From assembly GCA_027257055.1 (NCBI GenBank), contig JAPVLO010000384.1, positions 2,170,001-2,234,000 on the forward strand: a stretch of 64,000 nucleotides of DNA. Direction: 5' to 3'. Positions 46,726 through 58,710 of the stretch are shown here, piece after piece (the stretch's first letter is position 1; each line of letters starts with the position of its first letter). Both the position numbers and the translations under genes were made by a program. Origin of the DNA: Cephalopachus bancanus (Eukaryota > Chordata > Mammalia > Primates > Tarsiidae). The notes beneath the pieces are model-generated. The model searched no databases. It was not told where the DNA came from and was given only the letters and a program-made list of their open reading frames with translations.

Positions 46726-49033
46726 TTGACATCAACGAAACACATTATTATGTCATCAGATGTAGAAAAGCTTTCAATAAATTCCAATACCCTTTCTTGA
46801 TTAAAAAAAGAACTTCGAAAACGTAGGCATAAAGGGAAAATACCTCAAAATAGTAAGAGCCATCTACGATAAACCCACAGTCAACATATTGCTAAACGGA
46901 CATAAATTGGAAGCATTTCCCTTGAGTACTGGAACAAGATAAGGCTACTCACTCTCACCCTTCCTGTTCAACATAGTTTTGGAAGTCCTAGTTAGAGCAA
47001 TTAGACAAGAGAAGGAAATCAGGGGTAAATAGGAAAAGAGGAAGTCAAGTTTAAGTCAAGTTATCCGTCTTTGCTGATGATATGATTCTGTACCTTGAAA
47101 ACCCAAGAGATTCTGTCAAAAATCTCCTTGCACTATAAGGACTTTGGCAAAGTCTCAGGGTACAAAATAAATGTGTGGAAGACAGTCATATCATTATACA
47201 CCAACAACACACAGAAAGAGAACCAAATAAAAAGCACAATCTCATTCACAATAATCACACACACACAAAAGTGAAATATCTTGGCATCTTCCTAAACAGA
47301 GAAATGAAAGACCTTTACCATGAAAACTGCAAAACACTGCTCAAAGAAATAAACGACACAAACAAGTGGAAAAATATCCCATGCTCATGGATTGGAAGAA
47401 TTAACATGTTAAGATGTCTATCCTACCAAAGGCAATCTACAGATTTAATGCAATACACATTAAATTACCAACATCATTCCTATCAGATCTGGAAACTACA
47501 ATACTGAAATTCATATGGAATATAAATGACCACATATAGTCTAAACAATCCTTAGCAAAATAAACAAAGCAGGAGGTAGCACACTTCCAGATTTTAAAGT
47601 CTACTATAAGGCTACAATAATCAGAACAACCTGGTATTGGTACAAGAACAGGCATACAGGCCAACGGAACAGAATGGAGATTCCAGAAGCAAAGTCTTAA
47701 TTTTTCAACCAACTCATTTTTGACAAAGCATCCACCAACAACCACTGGGGAGAAGAGAACCTATTCAGTAAATGGTGCTGGGAAAACTGGCTGATCACAT
47801 GCAGAAGATTGAAACAGGACCCCTACCTATCACCATACACAAAAATCAACTCTAAGTGGATCAAAGACCTAAATGTAAAACCTCAAGCTATAAGAATCCT
47901 AGAAGAAAATGTAAGAAACACTTTTAGGCACATTGGAGTAGGTATCCAATTCTTGATCAATTCTCCAAAAGCAAATGCCATAAAAAATAAAATAGACAAG
48001 TGTGACCTCATCAAACTGAAAAACTTCAGCAAATCAAAAAAAAAAAAAATCAAGAGAGTGAGGAAACAGCCCAGAAAATGGGAAAAAATATTTGCCAACT
48101 GTGTATCTGACAAAGGCCTAACATCCAGGATCTACAAGGAACACTAACATGCCAAAAGAAAAGCAAAAAACAACCCTATTAAAAACTGGGCTAAAGATAC
48201 GAATAGACACTTCTCAGAAGATGATATATGGGCAGTCAATAGACACATGAAAAAAAAAGCTCAGCTGCACTAATCAGTTGAGAAATGCAGAGAAATGCAA
48301 AGTAAAACCACACTGAGATACCATCTAACACCAGTCAGGATGGCCATCATCAAAAACTCAAAAAATAACAGATTCTGGTGAGGATGTGGAGTAAAAGAAG
48401 CTCTTCTCCATTGTTGATGGGAGTGTAAATGTGTGCAATCTCTGTGGAAAACGTGTGGCAGTTCCTTAAAAAAATCTAAAAATGGACCTTCCATACAACC
48501 CAGCAATCCCCCTTCTGGGAATATACCCAGAGGAACTCAAATCATGCTATGAAAAAGATAGCTGCACGTGCATGTTTGTTGCAACATAGTTCACAATAGC
48601 AAGAACATGGAACCAACTGTGTTGCCCATCAAAAGTGGACGGAATAAATAAAATGTGACACTTATGCACAATGGAATATTATGCAGCCATAAAGAAAAAC
48701 AAAATTATGGACTTTGCAGCAACTTGGATGGATTTAGAGTCTGTCATACTTAGTGATCTATCACAGAAGTGAAGACCTGAGGACCACATGTTCTCACTTA
48801 TAAGCAGACCCTGAGCATTTACCATAATACCATAAGAAAGGGATTGACAATAGTAAAACACTGCTGGGGGTGGGGGGAGGGTACACAGTAGCAGTGGGGG
48901 TACCCTGTCTCAAACCAGGAGAATTGGGGATCAAAGGGAGGCCCAAACCTCACCTATATGATGACCACTTATGTACCTAATCCTGAATTGTACCCCACAT
49001 CTTTAAAATAAAAAATTTAAAATTAAAAAAAAA
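46726..49033 (+). pseudogene. 5'-truncated L1 (about 2.3 kb), ORF2 remnant and 3' UTR
   Basis: ORF2 starts in the reverse transcriptase domain ('gtagaaaagctttcaataaa'). The catalytic FADD region is at about 47070, with a deletion or shift around it ('ctttgctgatgatatgattc' reads FADDMI in one frame). The segment 'ccatgctcatggattggaag' follows, then the C-terminal domain to about 48750 and the 3' UTR ending CCTGAATTGTACCCCACATC plus A-tail. Several stops and frameshifts make it inactive. Legible ORF pieces are 47175-47507 and 47809-48147. Confidence 0.9.
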
Positions 49034-49745
49034 TTAAGTTGACAGATAACTTTTCTTTTTTTATCATCAACATCACGAGGTTTTGAAGTATATATATATT
49101 GTGAACTGGTTAAATCTAGCTCATGAAAAAAGCATTACCTCACAGTTACCATGTTTGCAGTGAGAGAACTAAACACTTACTAGATTTACCTTTTTGTTTT
49201 CTTTCTTTTTTTTTTAGCAGGATTTATTGAGAGGACAGAAAAGCTCCCACAGTGGGAGGGGACCTGAAAAGGTTGTCCATATTTACCTTTTTCAGGAATA
49301 TAATAGGTCATCATTGCCTGTAGTCGCCTTCCTGTACAATAGGTCTCTTGAGATGCGTTCCTTATGCTAACTGTAATTGTGTGTCCTTTGACCCATCCCC
49401 TATGTCTAACTGTAACTGTGTATCCCCTCCCCTCAGCTACTTCCTCATCTGGTAAGCACTGTTCTATTCTCTACTTCTATGAGAACAACTTCTTAAGATT
49501 CCACCTGTGAGTGATGTCATGCAGTACCAGTCTTTCTGTACCTAGTTAATCTCACTTGAAAATAAACTAGGCACAGAAACCCTCCAAGTTCATCCATGTT
49601 GATGACAATGACAGGATTTTGGTTTCTTGTGTGTGTGCGAATGTGTGTGGTTGAATGGTATTCCACAGTATATATATATGCCCCATTTTCTTTATTCATT
49701 CTTCCATTGATGGACATGCAGGTTAATTCCGTATCTTGTTGATTT
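49034..49745 (-). mobile_element. Old L1M, antisense (right part), carrying a TINE
   Basis: The minus strand is an L1M 3' UTR and ORF2 end; + strand landmarks include 'aagttgacagataactttt', 'ataggtctcttgagatgcgt', 'ctctacttctatgagaacaa' and 'gttcatccatgttgatgaca'. It is interrupted by a TINE at 49196-49280. Confidence 0.8.
49196..49280 (-). mobile_element. TINE-like element (LTR R region, L1-mobilised)
   Basis: The minus strand reads CAACCTTTTCAGGTCCCCTC, CCCACTGTGGGAGCTTTTCT, GTCCTCTCAATAAATCCTGC, followed directly by the A-rich tail. The 12-bp target-site duplication atttaccttttt is at 49184-49195 and 49281-49292. It is inserted in the old L1M at 49034-49745. Confidence 0.92.
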
Positions 49746-49751
49746 CTATTT

Positions 49752-49890
49752 GATTTATTTATTTTTCTGTGGCGACAACATCTTGCCATGTTGCCTAGGC
49801 TGGTCTCGTACTCCTGGGTTCAAGCAATTCTTTTGCCTTGGCCTCCCAAATTCTGGGATTATAGAAGGAGTGAGTCTCCATGTCCGGCCT
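49752..49890 (-). mobile_element. FLAM (free left Alu monomer), antisense
   Basis: 'gccatgttgcctaggctggt', 'ctcgtactcctgggttcaag', 'gccttggcctcccaaattct' and 'gtctccatgtccggcc' give one antisense Alu left arm, with a T-rich tail and no right arm. An ancient monomer. Confidence 0.75.
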
Positions 49891-49914
49891 CTTGACTACT
49901 TTAAAAATAAACTT

Positions 49915-50060
49915 CAGTGGCAATTTTTTTGTTCATTTATTCGTTCGTTGAATAAACTACCATTGGATAACTGCTATGTGTTAGGCATTGTATTAGGACT
50001 TGGGATAGAAAAAGGAATAAGGCTTTACATCTGACCTTGAGAAATCACTTCTAATTCAAA
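49915..50060 (+). mobile_element. L2-like fragment
   Basis: 'ttgttcatttattcgttcgt', 'gctatgtgttaggcattgta', 'ttaggacttgggatagaaaa' and 'ggctttacatctgaccttga' follow L2. Confidence 0.5.
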
Positions 50061-50849
50061 ATGCAATTTTAAACAAATCCCTTTTCAGAAGGCAATATGT
50101 ATCTTAAAATGTATGTCTGTATGATGATGAAAGCAGCACGTAGAGGAGTTGACATATTTTTTTCAGAGTGATGGAAGAAAGAAGAAATAATACTGTTTAA
50201 ACATATTTATGTTTTCTTTTTTCTGGCTTTATACAATGAAATTCTCATGGAGAGCTACAAAGTGTTTCATGGAGTGAAAATGCTCACACCCCACTGGCAG
50301 TGTGGTCTGGGCATTATGTCAGGCTAGGTGGTAAACAGTAAAACAGGGTACTGTGTGGGTGGCCCTAGAGTGCCAACCCCACCAGTGAGGAAGGTCACAC
50401 ATTTTCAGCAGCTGAGAAGAAGGTTTGGGCCCAGATTTGAACTCGGCTCACCAAATCCGTGTTTTCCCTTCCACTGGAAGACCATCAGGATTTGCCTCTA
50501 TGTCACGCCTTATGGGTTCTGGAAAGTTTTGACAGCCAAACTAAGGAGCAGCAGCTCACCTGCAGTGGAACCAAAACACGTGCTCACAGAGATGGGCATG
50601 GCAAGTCTGCCTTCTGAGGGAGTTTCCTCACCAGGGTCACCTTCCAATGCCCATCATTCTCTGTTAACACTTCGCTGGTATTGGTGTCACTGCCCCAGCG
50701 TTTTCTTCAGTACCTGATGTATCCACCACCTACAGGTCCTTTGGATCACCATGACCCTTTCCCCACCAACTCTGAAAGGGGTGAAGAGTTAACAAGTTAA
50801 TTCTATGAATTATATCAAATACATCTTTCAAAGTAGCAGTGATTGACTT
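50061..50849. other. Unassigned DNA with the window's longest ORF
   Basis: A 129-codon ORF runs from 50328 to 50717 on the + strand. I recognise no domain, and its first third overlaps MIR-like text ('gcccagatttgaactcggct', about 50430). Single-exon, no initiation context or neighbouring exons that I can support. Most likely chance. Confidence 0.4.
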
Positions 50850-51010
50850 GTACACTAGGCCCTGTTCAATTTTGCACATGCTCATTCATTTCATGTTCAG
50901 AGTAACATTAAGTAGAAAATATGATTACCCTCCTTTTTTAGATGAGAAAACTGAGGAGAGAATTGCCTTATTGACCTGTTTAAGATCACTGAGCAAAGAG
51001 GACTGTGAAG
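50850..51010 (+). mobile_element. MIR SINE fragment
   Basis: 'tgattaccctccttttttag', 'atgagaaaactgaggagaga' and 'cctgtttaagatcactgagc' match the MIR core. Confidence 0.6.
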
Positions 51011-51415
51011 AGGCCATATAGACATTCGGGTTGTCTGCTTTATCACTATGCTACCCATGCATCAGGGCTACACCTGCTTAATCACCAGTGAGTGGCACAA
51101 GATAGATTCTCTCATAATAGATTGGATGCACTATTGGAACAAAAGGCCTTCCAGTACATGTTCAGTAAACCAACAAACCTCTTTACTAGAGCTCTGTGCT
51201 CTTATTAAGAAAGAATAAGGAATTTCAGCGTTAATAAGACCACTCTGCCTCAAAGTGGGAATAATCTTTGACCCTCATCTGTTTTCATTAATGTTCTGCT
51301 AGTTGGATCAGCTCAGTGCCAGGTCTCACAGGAATGTGAAGTAGATACATTGCACAGTAAGGAAAATTAAGAAGGAGATGTGAGATAAATTTTTAAAAAG
51401 TCATTGATGATTGAT
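51011..51415. other. Unassigned DNA
   Basis: No repeat family or coding exon recognised. Confidence 0.4.
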
Positions 51416-51787
51416 TGTCTAGTCTGGGCCTCTATAACGAAAATACTACAAACTTGGTATCTGATAGACACACATTTTTTTAATACTTATCAAGACTGGG
51501 AAGTCCAAGGTCGTGGTATCACCAGGTTCGGTGTCTGATGAGGGCCCTTTCATTATAGATGGTAACTTTTACATATATTTTTCCTGCATGCTTATATGGT
51601 GAAAGCACTAGATAGCTCACCTGGGTCTCTTTTATAGAGGCATTAATCCTATTCATGAGAGATCTGTTTGCTTGACCTAATCACTACTCAAAGCGCCTAC
51701 CTTCTAATATGCATTGGGGAAACGATCATATTGATTGAGTTTCAATGTACGAATTCAAGTGGGATAACTAACATTGAGACCATACCA
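51416..51787 (-). mobile_element. MaLR-type solo LTR, antisense
   Basis: On the + strand: 'gcctctataacgaaaatact', 'gactgggaagtccaaggtcg', 'gaggcattaatcctattcat', 'cattgagaccatacca'. Strongly diverged antisense MaLR LTR. Confidence 0.65.
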
Positions 51788-52034
51788 AGAAGCAAAAGAA
51801 GTCACAGAAACCAGAGGCAAATTCTGGCATCAGTGGCAATGGATCGTGGTAATAACACTAACAAAACATTTGGGATGCCAGCTGGAAAGTAAATAGAACT
51901 TGAATCAAAGCACAAAATGGTTAAAAATAGGGAGGAATGTATACAGGAGCTGTTGCAAAAGCTTCTAGAGTTGTGATTCAAAGAGACTATCTAAAGCGCA
52001 AAAGCTCATTCTTGTGCCTCTTCTCATCAGCAGA

Positions 52035-52265
52035 ATGACAGTAAAACATTATTTTGTGCTTATTCTGCCCTAGACACTGATTTGAGTGTAATAATACATT
52101 GAATATTAATAGTTACATGTATTAATTCCATCAACAACCCTGTGTGGTAGATATTGGCATCATCTTCATTTTAAAAGGAGAAAAAGGATCTCCAGTGTGA
52201 TGAAACAGTGTTTCAAAGATCACACAACTGGTATGTGACTGAGAGAAGATTCAAGGTCAAGTGGT
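52035..52265 (+). mobile_element. MIR SINE, near complete
   Basis: 'ttgtgcttattctgccctag', 'attaattccatcaacaaccc', 'tgtgtggtagatattggcat' and 'gatcacacaactggtatgtg' follow MIR from head to 3' part. Confidence 0.7.
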
Positions 52266-52997
52266 TTAGTTCCAGAATATATAACATTACCTATTATCAT
52301 ACATTTCCTCACAAGGATTGTATGGACTATATCAACTGTGATTTCTACAGAGTCATTTCAGTGGTACACACTGGTATCTGACACATATGACAAGGGGAAA
52401 ATGGTTCATCTACCTACTTCGACAGAATTACTATGTTCGTATAACGTTTTATCCTCCTTTACCAAAAACACAGCTTTATATACTAAATGTATGTTCTCCC
52501 TACATCTGTATCTTTTCCTCCATCTACAATCCCAGCCAATGGTTCGTATTCACAAGATCTGAGGTCACTGTTCAAAATATTAAGCAGCACTACAATAGAT
52601 ATGGGACTGGACCTTGTCATATGAAAATGATTCCTCTTGGAAATCATATTTGAGCACATTGCTACTAGGCAGCTATGCAAAAAATTGGAGGGCTTATTTC
52701 CGGGTCTGTTCAAGATTACAAACATTCGACTCCACAAAATTTTCCACTATTTACTGAAGTGATGCATTTTACTCCCTGCTTTATTACTTGTAGCTTCCCT
52801 GAAGGATCAAAATATTTTCTCCATATTGGGCTTTCAGATCCAACCTTAAAAACTTAGACAAGCGGCTGCTCTACTCACTCAATGCAGTATTTAGACAACA
52901 ATGAATATGGATTTTAAGGAAATGAAATAAGAAAGTAATCAATGGGGAAATCATTCTACATTCATAACATTATAATGCATCTAAACCTTTAATCAGT
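52266..52997. other. Unassigned DNA
   Basis: No repeat family or coding exon recognised. Confidence 0.4.
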
Positions 52998-53425
52998 ATG
53001 GTAGACTGCATGTTTGATACTACAAATCCCGTGCTGAAATTTAATACCCAATGATGGAGATGTTCCCAGAAGGGACAGTATTTGGGTCATGAGGGTGGGT
53101 CATTAATCACAAGTAGATTAATGGCCTCTTTCAAGAGTGAATAAGTTGTTGCTTTATCAGTTTCCTCAAGAGCTAGTTTTTTTTAAAGAGTCTAACACCT
53201 CCCTCCTCTCCCTTTTACTTTTTTTCTTGCCACTTGATCTCTATGCATGTTCTCCCCTTTGTTTTACACTATGAGTGAAAGCACCCTGAAGCCCTCCCAA
53301 GAAGCTGATGCTGGCACCATGCTTTTTATAAAGCCTGCAGAACCATCAGCCAAATAAATCTCTTTTCTTAATAAATTACCCAACCTCAGATGTCCCTTTA
53401 TAGCGACACAAAACAGACTAAGACA
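52998..53425 (+). mobile_element. MaLR-type solo LTR (MST/THE1 grade)
   Basis: 'tatggtagactgcatgtttg' start, 'ttgggtcatgagggtgggtc', 'cttgccacttgatctctatg', 'aagctgatgctggcaccatg', 'gcctgcagaaccatcagcca', AATAAATCTCTTTTCTTAAT, end 'aaacagactaagaca'. A + strand LTR with no internal region. Confidence 0.8.
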
Positions 53426-53904
53426 ATCAGTTAAATTTAATGACATTTCAAGAGCAAACGTCTCAAGGAGGGGCGATATCTATTATGATTCTATACGTGA
53501 ACTCACACACCAGTGTAACCAAGTTTCTCTCATTGGCTATGCAATCAACTCAGATTATCTTTGTTTATTTTCAATATACACCTCTCTTAGAGCCTGGTTC
53601 CTAAGCTTGTTTTATTTGTGGGGTTCTTGAAATAGGAAATTTAAACATCTGTAGCTGACAAGAACAAATTGTTCCAAGTTATAGAAATTTTAAACTCAGA
53701 TTTGAATGTAAATGATGCTCAAAACATAAAAGCAAAGCCTCGCCAAATTTATCCTTAAAAAATTTGGCAATTTTTGCTACAGAATGTCATCATATTTTTT
53801 TTTAACATGTGATTCCTCTGCCCAGTGCCAGAAGATTATAACACTCATTAAAATTTCAAATGTGTGGAGTTATAATCTGCAAGAGACTCTCTGGGATGTT
53901 TAAG
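53426..53904. other. Unassigned AT-rich DNA
   Basis: No repeat family or coding exon recognised. Confidence 0.4.
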
Positions 53905-54055
53905 AGGGTATGATGGGTAATTTTATGAGTCAACTTGACTGAGCTAAAGGATACCCAGAACACTGGTAAACACACTATTTCTGAGTGTGCCTACAAGGAT
54001 GTTTTTAAAGACATTAGTATTTGAATCAGTGGATTAATTAAAGAAGATTCATTCC
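53905..54055 (+). mobile_element. Old LTR/MER-type repeat, left part
   Basis: 'tgagtcaacttgactgagct', 'atttctgagtgtgcctacaa' and 'agtatttgaatcagtggatt' match the first part of a familiar mammalian LTR-like repeat. Its second part resumes at 58159 after the L1. I am not sure of the family name. Confidence 0.65.
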
Positions 54056-57000
54056 TCAGAGTAAAGGAGATGAGAGATTTACCACACAAATGGAAAATAA
54101 CAAAAGTCACTATTTTTGTATCAAATAAAACAGACTTTAACCCAACAGAAGTAAAAAAAGGACAATGAAGGGAACTACATAATGATAAAGGGTTCAATAT
54201 AACAAGCAATCATAACTATCTTAAATGTATATGTACCCAACACAGGGGCATCCAGGTTTGTAAAATAATACTACTAAACCAAGAGGACTCAGACAACAAC
54301 ACAACAGTAGTGAGAGACTCTAATACCCGGATAAGAGCTTTAGACAGATCATCAAGGCAGAAAACAAATAAATCTTGGACTTAAATTCTACATAATCAAT
54401 GGGCCTAAAAGACATCTACAAAATACTTTACCTGACAAATATAAAACACACATTCTTCTCAGCTGCACATGGAACATACTCTAAGATTGGCCATATATTC
54501 AGTCATAAATCAAGCGTTGATAAATTCCAGAAAATGAAAATCATACCAAGTTTCTTTTCTGACTACAGTGGAATAAAAATAAAAATCAATAATAAGAGAA
54601 ACCCTCAAAACCACACAAATACATACAAGTAAAATACATACAAAAATTGTTCCTGAACGATTTTTTGGGTAAGCAACAAAATTAAGACAGAAATTTTAAA
54701 AAGTATTTGGAAACAAATGAAAATAAAGACACCTTATATCAAAACCCCTGAGATCCTACAAAAGTGATGCTAAGAGAAAAGTCTATAGACCTGCACACCC
54801 TCACCAACAAGATAGAAAGATGTGAAATAAACAATATAACTTGTCACCTAAGAAAACTAGATAAACAAGAACAAATTGCACTCAAAGCTTGCAGAATAAA
54901 AGAAAAATTAACCAAAGTCAGAAAAGAAGTAAACAAAATTGAGACCAAAAAAAAAAAAAAAAAACCTGTAGAAAGAATTAACATTTTGAGAGGTTGGTTC
55001 TTTGAAAGGATAAACAAAATTGACAGACCTTAGGGAAGATAAAAAAAAGAGGAAGAGAAAAAAATCCAACTAAATGCAATCCAAAACAAGATAAAAAAGA
55101 CAACATTATAACAGATCCCAAGGAAATACAAAAGATTATCAGAAATTATCATAAACATCTGTATTGTGTATGTTAGAAAATCTAGAGGAAATAGATGAAT
55201 TCCTGGAAACACACTATCTCCCAAGACGGAAGCAGGAAGGAATTGAAATCTTAAACATACCAGTAACGAGTCACAAAATTAAATCAGCAATAAAAGTCCT
55301 ACCTACCAAAACAAGTCTTGGACCAGACAGATTCACAGCTGAATTCTACCAGGTACTCAAGGAAAAGCTGTTATAGATACTACTGAAACGATTCTAAAAA
55401 ATTGAGGAGAAGCAACTTTCCCTAACCCATACTATGAAGCCAAATTATTGTGATATCATAATCTGGCAAAGACACAACAAAGAAAACTACAGGTTAATAT
55501 TCTTGATGAACATAGATACCAAACTCCTCAACAAAATACTAGCAAACCGCATTCAGCAGCACAGCAAAAAGATTATTCACTATGACTAAGTGAGCACTTT
55601 TCTTGATATGCAAGATTGATTCAACATATTAACACAATACACCACATAAATAGAATTTAAAAAGAAGAACCACCAGATCATCCCAATAGATGATAAAACA
55701 TTTGGTAAAATCCAGAATCCCTTCATTATAAAATCCCTCAATCATCTAGGCATCAAAGGAACATGTTTCAAAATAGTGAGTCATCTATAACAAATCCACA
55801 GTCAATATCATACTGAATGGGAAGAAGTAGGAATCATCTCTCCCCCAAGAACCAACCTAAGAACTTCAAATTATACATAGCCCTGGAAGTCCTAGCAAGA
55901 GCAATCAGGAAAGGAAAAGAGATAAAAAGTAGTCAAATAGGAAAAAAAAGAAAGTCAAATTATCTCTTCGCAGATGATATAATTCTATATTTAGAAAACT
56001 GTATTTAGATTCCACCATAAGACTCCTAGGCCTGATAAGTAACTTCAGTAAAGTCTCAAAATACAAAATCAATATTCAAAAGTTAGCATCATTTCTATAC
56101 TCAGACAACATTCAAGCTGAGAACCAAATCAAGAATGCAATTCCATTTATAATAGCCACAAAAAATTAAATACCTGAAAAGACATCTAACCAAGTGGTTG
56201 AAAACACTCTACAAGGAAATCTACAAAACACTGCTGAAACAAATCAAAGATGACACAAACAAGGAGAAAAGCATTCATGCTCATGGAATGGAAGAATCAA
56301 TATCATTAAAATGTTCATACTGCCTAAAGTAATCTACAGATTCAACACAATCCCTACCAAGCTACTAGCATCATTTTTCATAGATCCAGAGAAAACAATA
56401 CTCAAATCCATATAGAAGCAAAAAAGAACCTAAATACCAAAGTAATCCAAAGAAAAAAGAATAAAGCCAATTACTGAACTTCAAACTGTACTACAAGGCT
56501 ACGGTAGCCACAATAGCAAGGTACTGATACAAAAATGGGCACATGAATCAATGAAATGGAATAGAGAACTCAGAATTAAAGTCACTGACCTACAGCCAAC
56601 TAATCTTTGACAAAGTTGACAAACATAAACACCGGGAAGAGGACATCCTAGTCATGTCTTTTTTTGAGTTGGAGTCTCACTCTATCACCCAGACTGGAGT
56701 TCAGTGGCCGCTCCCAGTCACTGCAGCCTCGACCTGCCGGTCGACCTTCCACCTCAGCCTTCTGATAGCTGGAACTACAGGCACACGCTACTGCGCCCAG
56801 TTAGTTTTTTTGATTTATTGTAGAGATGAAGTCTCACCAAGTTGCCCAGACGGGTCTCGAACCCGCAGGATCAGGCAATCCACTCACCTCAACCTCCCAA
56901 AGCGCAGGATTACAGGCTGAGCCACAGAGCTCGGCTACATCCTAGTCAATAAATTATGCTTGGAAAACTGGCTAACTATATGAAAAAAAATGAAGCTGAA

Positions 57001-58158
57001 CCCCTTCCTCTCACCATATACAAGAATTAACTCAAAAGGCATTAATGACCTAAATATAAGACCTCAAACTATATGAAAATCTTAGAAGAAAACCTCAGAA
57101 ACACTGTTCTAGACATCAGCCTAGGCAACAAATTTATGACCAAGTCTTCAAAGGAAATGCAACATGAACAAAAATTGGCAAATTACACTAAAACTCTCTG
57201 CACAGCAAAATAAATTATAAACCGAGTAAACAGATAACCCATAGAATGGGAGAAAATATTTACAAGTTATATATCAGGCAAAAGACTGTGATTCAGAATC
57301 TATAGGGAATGTAAACAAATCCATAAGAAAAAACAAATTAAACAGTGGGCAAAGGACATGAACAGATATTTCTCAAAAGAAGACACACGAGTGGTCAAAA
57401 AATATATGAAAAAAGGCACAACGTAGCTAAGCATCAGATAAATGCAAATTAAAATCACAATGAGATATCATCTCACACTCACCAGAATCATTTTATCAAA
57501 AATTCCAAAAACAGCAGATGCTTGCAAGGTTATGGGGAAAAGGAAATGCTCATATACTGTTGGTGAGAATACAGGCTAGTTCAACCCCTGTTGAAAGCAG
57601 TTTGGAGATTTCTCAAGGAACAAAAAATAAATTTACCATTTGACCCAGCAATCACACTACCAGGTATATACCAAAGGAGCATAAATCATTCTGCAAAAAA
57701 GACACCTGTACTCATATGTTCATCACTGTTCACGATAGCAAAAACATGGAACCAATCTAGATGGTTGACTGGAAAAAAAAATGTGGTACCTACACACCAT
57801 AGAATGCTACACAGCCATTAAAAAAGAACAAAATCCCGTCCTTTGCAGCATCAAGGATGCCGCTAGAGACCATTATTCTAAGCGAATTAACACAGAAAGA
57901 GAAAACCCAATACGGACTGTTGTCACTTATAAGTGGTAGCTATGCACCGAGAATACACGGACATAAAGATGGGGAAAACAGACCCTTGGAACTCCCAAAG
58001 GGGAAAGGGAAGGAGGGAACAAAGGTAGAAAGTTACCTATTTGGTACCATGCCCACTATCTTGGATGACAGGTTCAGTAGAAGCCTAAATCTCATCATCA
58101 TTCAATATACCTACATAACAAACCTATACATGTATCCCTTGAGTCTACAATAAAAAAA
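54056..58158 (+). pseudogene. Long L1 (about 3.8 kb plus Alu), ORF2 remnant
   Basis: It starts inside ORF2 (endonuclease region: 'cttctcagctgcacatggaa' at 54456). 'tgagaggttggttctttgaa' is at about 54990. The RT-domain start 'accagacagattcacagctg' (reads PDRFTAEFYQ) lies at 55322, and 'cttcgcagatgatataattc' at 55965 reads the catalytic FADD. C-terminal ORF2 follows to about 57930, then a 3' UTR ending 'acatgtatcccttgagtcta' plus A-tail. TSD aagaagat[t/c]cat[t/c]cc at 54041-54055 and 58159-58172. Many stops: inactive. Its 3' UTR is of an older type than the other L1s here. Confidence 0.93.
56655..56936 (-). mobile_element. Alu, antisense, nested in the L1
   Basis: Full antisense dimer from 'gagttggagtctcactctat' to 'ccacagagctcggct'. 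The perfect 12-bp target-site duplication acatcctagtca is at 56643-56654 and 56937-56948. Its minus strand holds an almost perfect T arm (GCGGGTTCGAGACCCG). Confidence 0.95.
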
Positions 58159-58530
58159 AAGAAGATCCATCCAATCTCACCTATGGTGGGTAGGCACCAT
58201 CCAATCTGTTAAGAGCTACTCAGAATAAAACAAAAAGTTGGGTGAAGGTAAAATTCTCTCTCTTTCTCTTTTCTTGGATTGGTGTACCTATCTTCTCCTG
58301 ATGCTTAAGAAAGCATCAGAACTCCAGAATCTGGGCCCTTTGTACTCAGGGACTTACACTAGAAGTTCCTCCCTCCACTAATTGAGGTTCTCAGGACTTT
58401 GGCCTCAGGCTGAATTACCCCACTAAGCTTCCTGGTTCTCACATATGAAGACAACATATGTGGGCTTTTTGATCTCCATAATTGTGTGAGTCAATTCCCA
58501 CAATGCATTTCCTTTTAAGTAGGTAGAAAG
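58159..58530 (+). mobile_element. Old LTR/MER-type repeat, right part
   Basis: Resumes exactly after the L1 duplication: 'ggtaggcaccatccaatctg', 'tctcctgatgcttaagaaag', 'cagaactccagaatctgggc', 'cctcaggctgaattacccca', 'cataattgtgtgagtcaatt', 'cacaatgcatttccttttaa'. With 53905-54055 it forms one element of about 520 bp. The GATA repeat begins at its 3' end. Confidence 0.7.
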
Positions 58531-58535
58531 AGAGA

Positions 58536-58600
58536 TGATAGATAGACAGACAGATGATAGATGATAGGTAGATAGATAGATAGATGATTAGATAGATGAG

Positions 58601-58686
<86 letters not shown>

Positions 58687-58710
58687 GAAGAGAGAGAAAA
58701 AAAGAAAAGA
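58536..58710 (+). repeat. Compound (GATA)n-(GAAA)n microsatellite
   Basis: GATA/GACA words to about 58597, then about 20 GAAA units to 58680 and a GA/GAAA remainder. It adjoins the 3' end of the repeat at 58159-58530, whose family usually has an AT-rich ATATC-like end. Confidence 0.92.

Noticed and set aside
47175..48147. ORFs of about 110 codons as host genes
   Set aside because: They are pieces of the decayed L1 ORF2 at 46726-49033.
55817..56008. ORF with a reverse-transcriptase FADD motif as a gene
   Set aside because: It is a fragment of L1 ORF2 between stops and frameshifts inside a truncated L1, not an independent gene.
58536..58710. CRISPR-like or other spaced repeat array
   Set aside because: The units are contiguous tetranucleotides with no spacers, and the sequence is from a primate nuclear genome.
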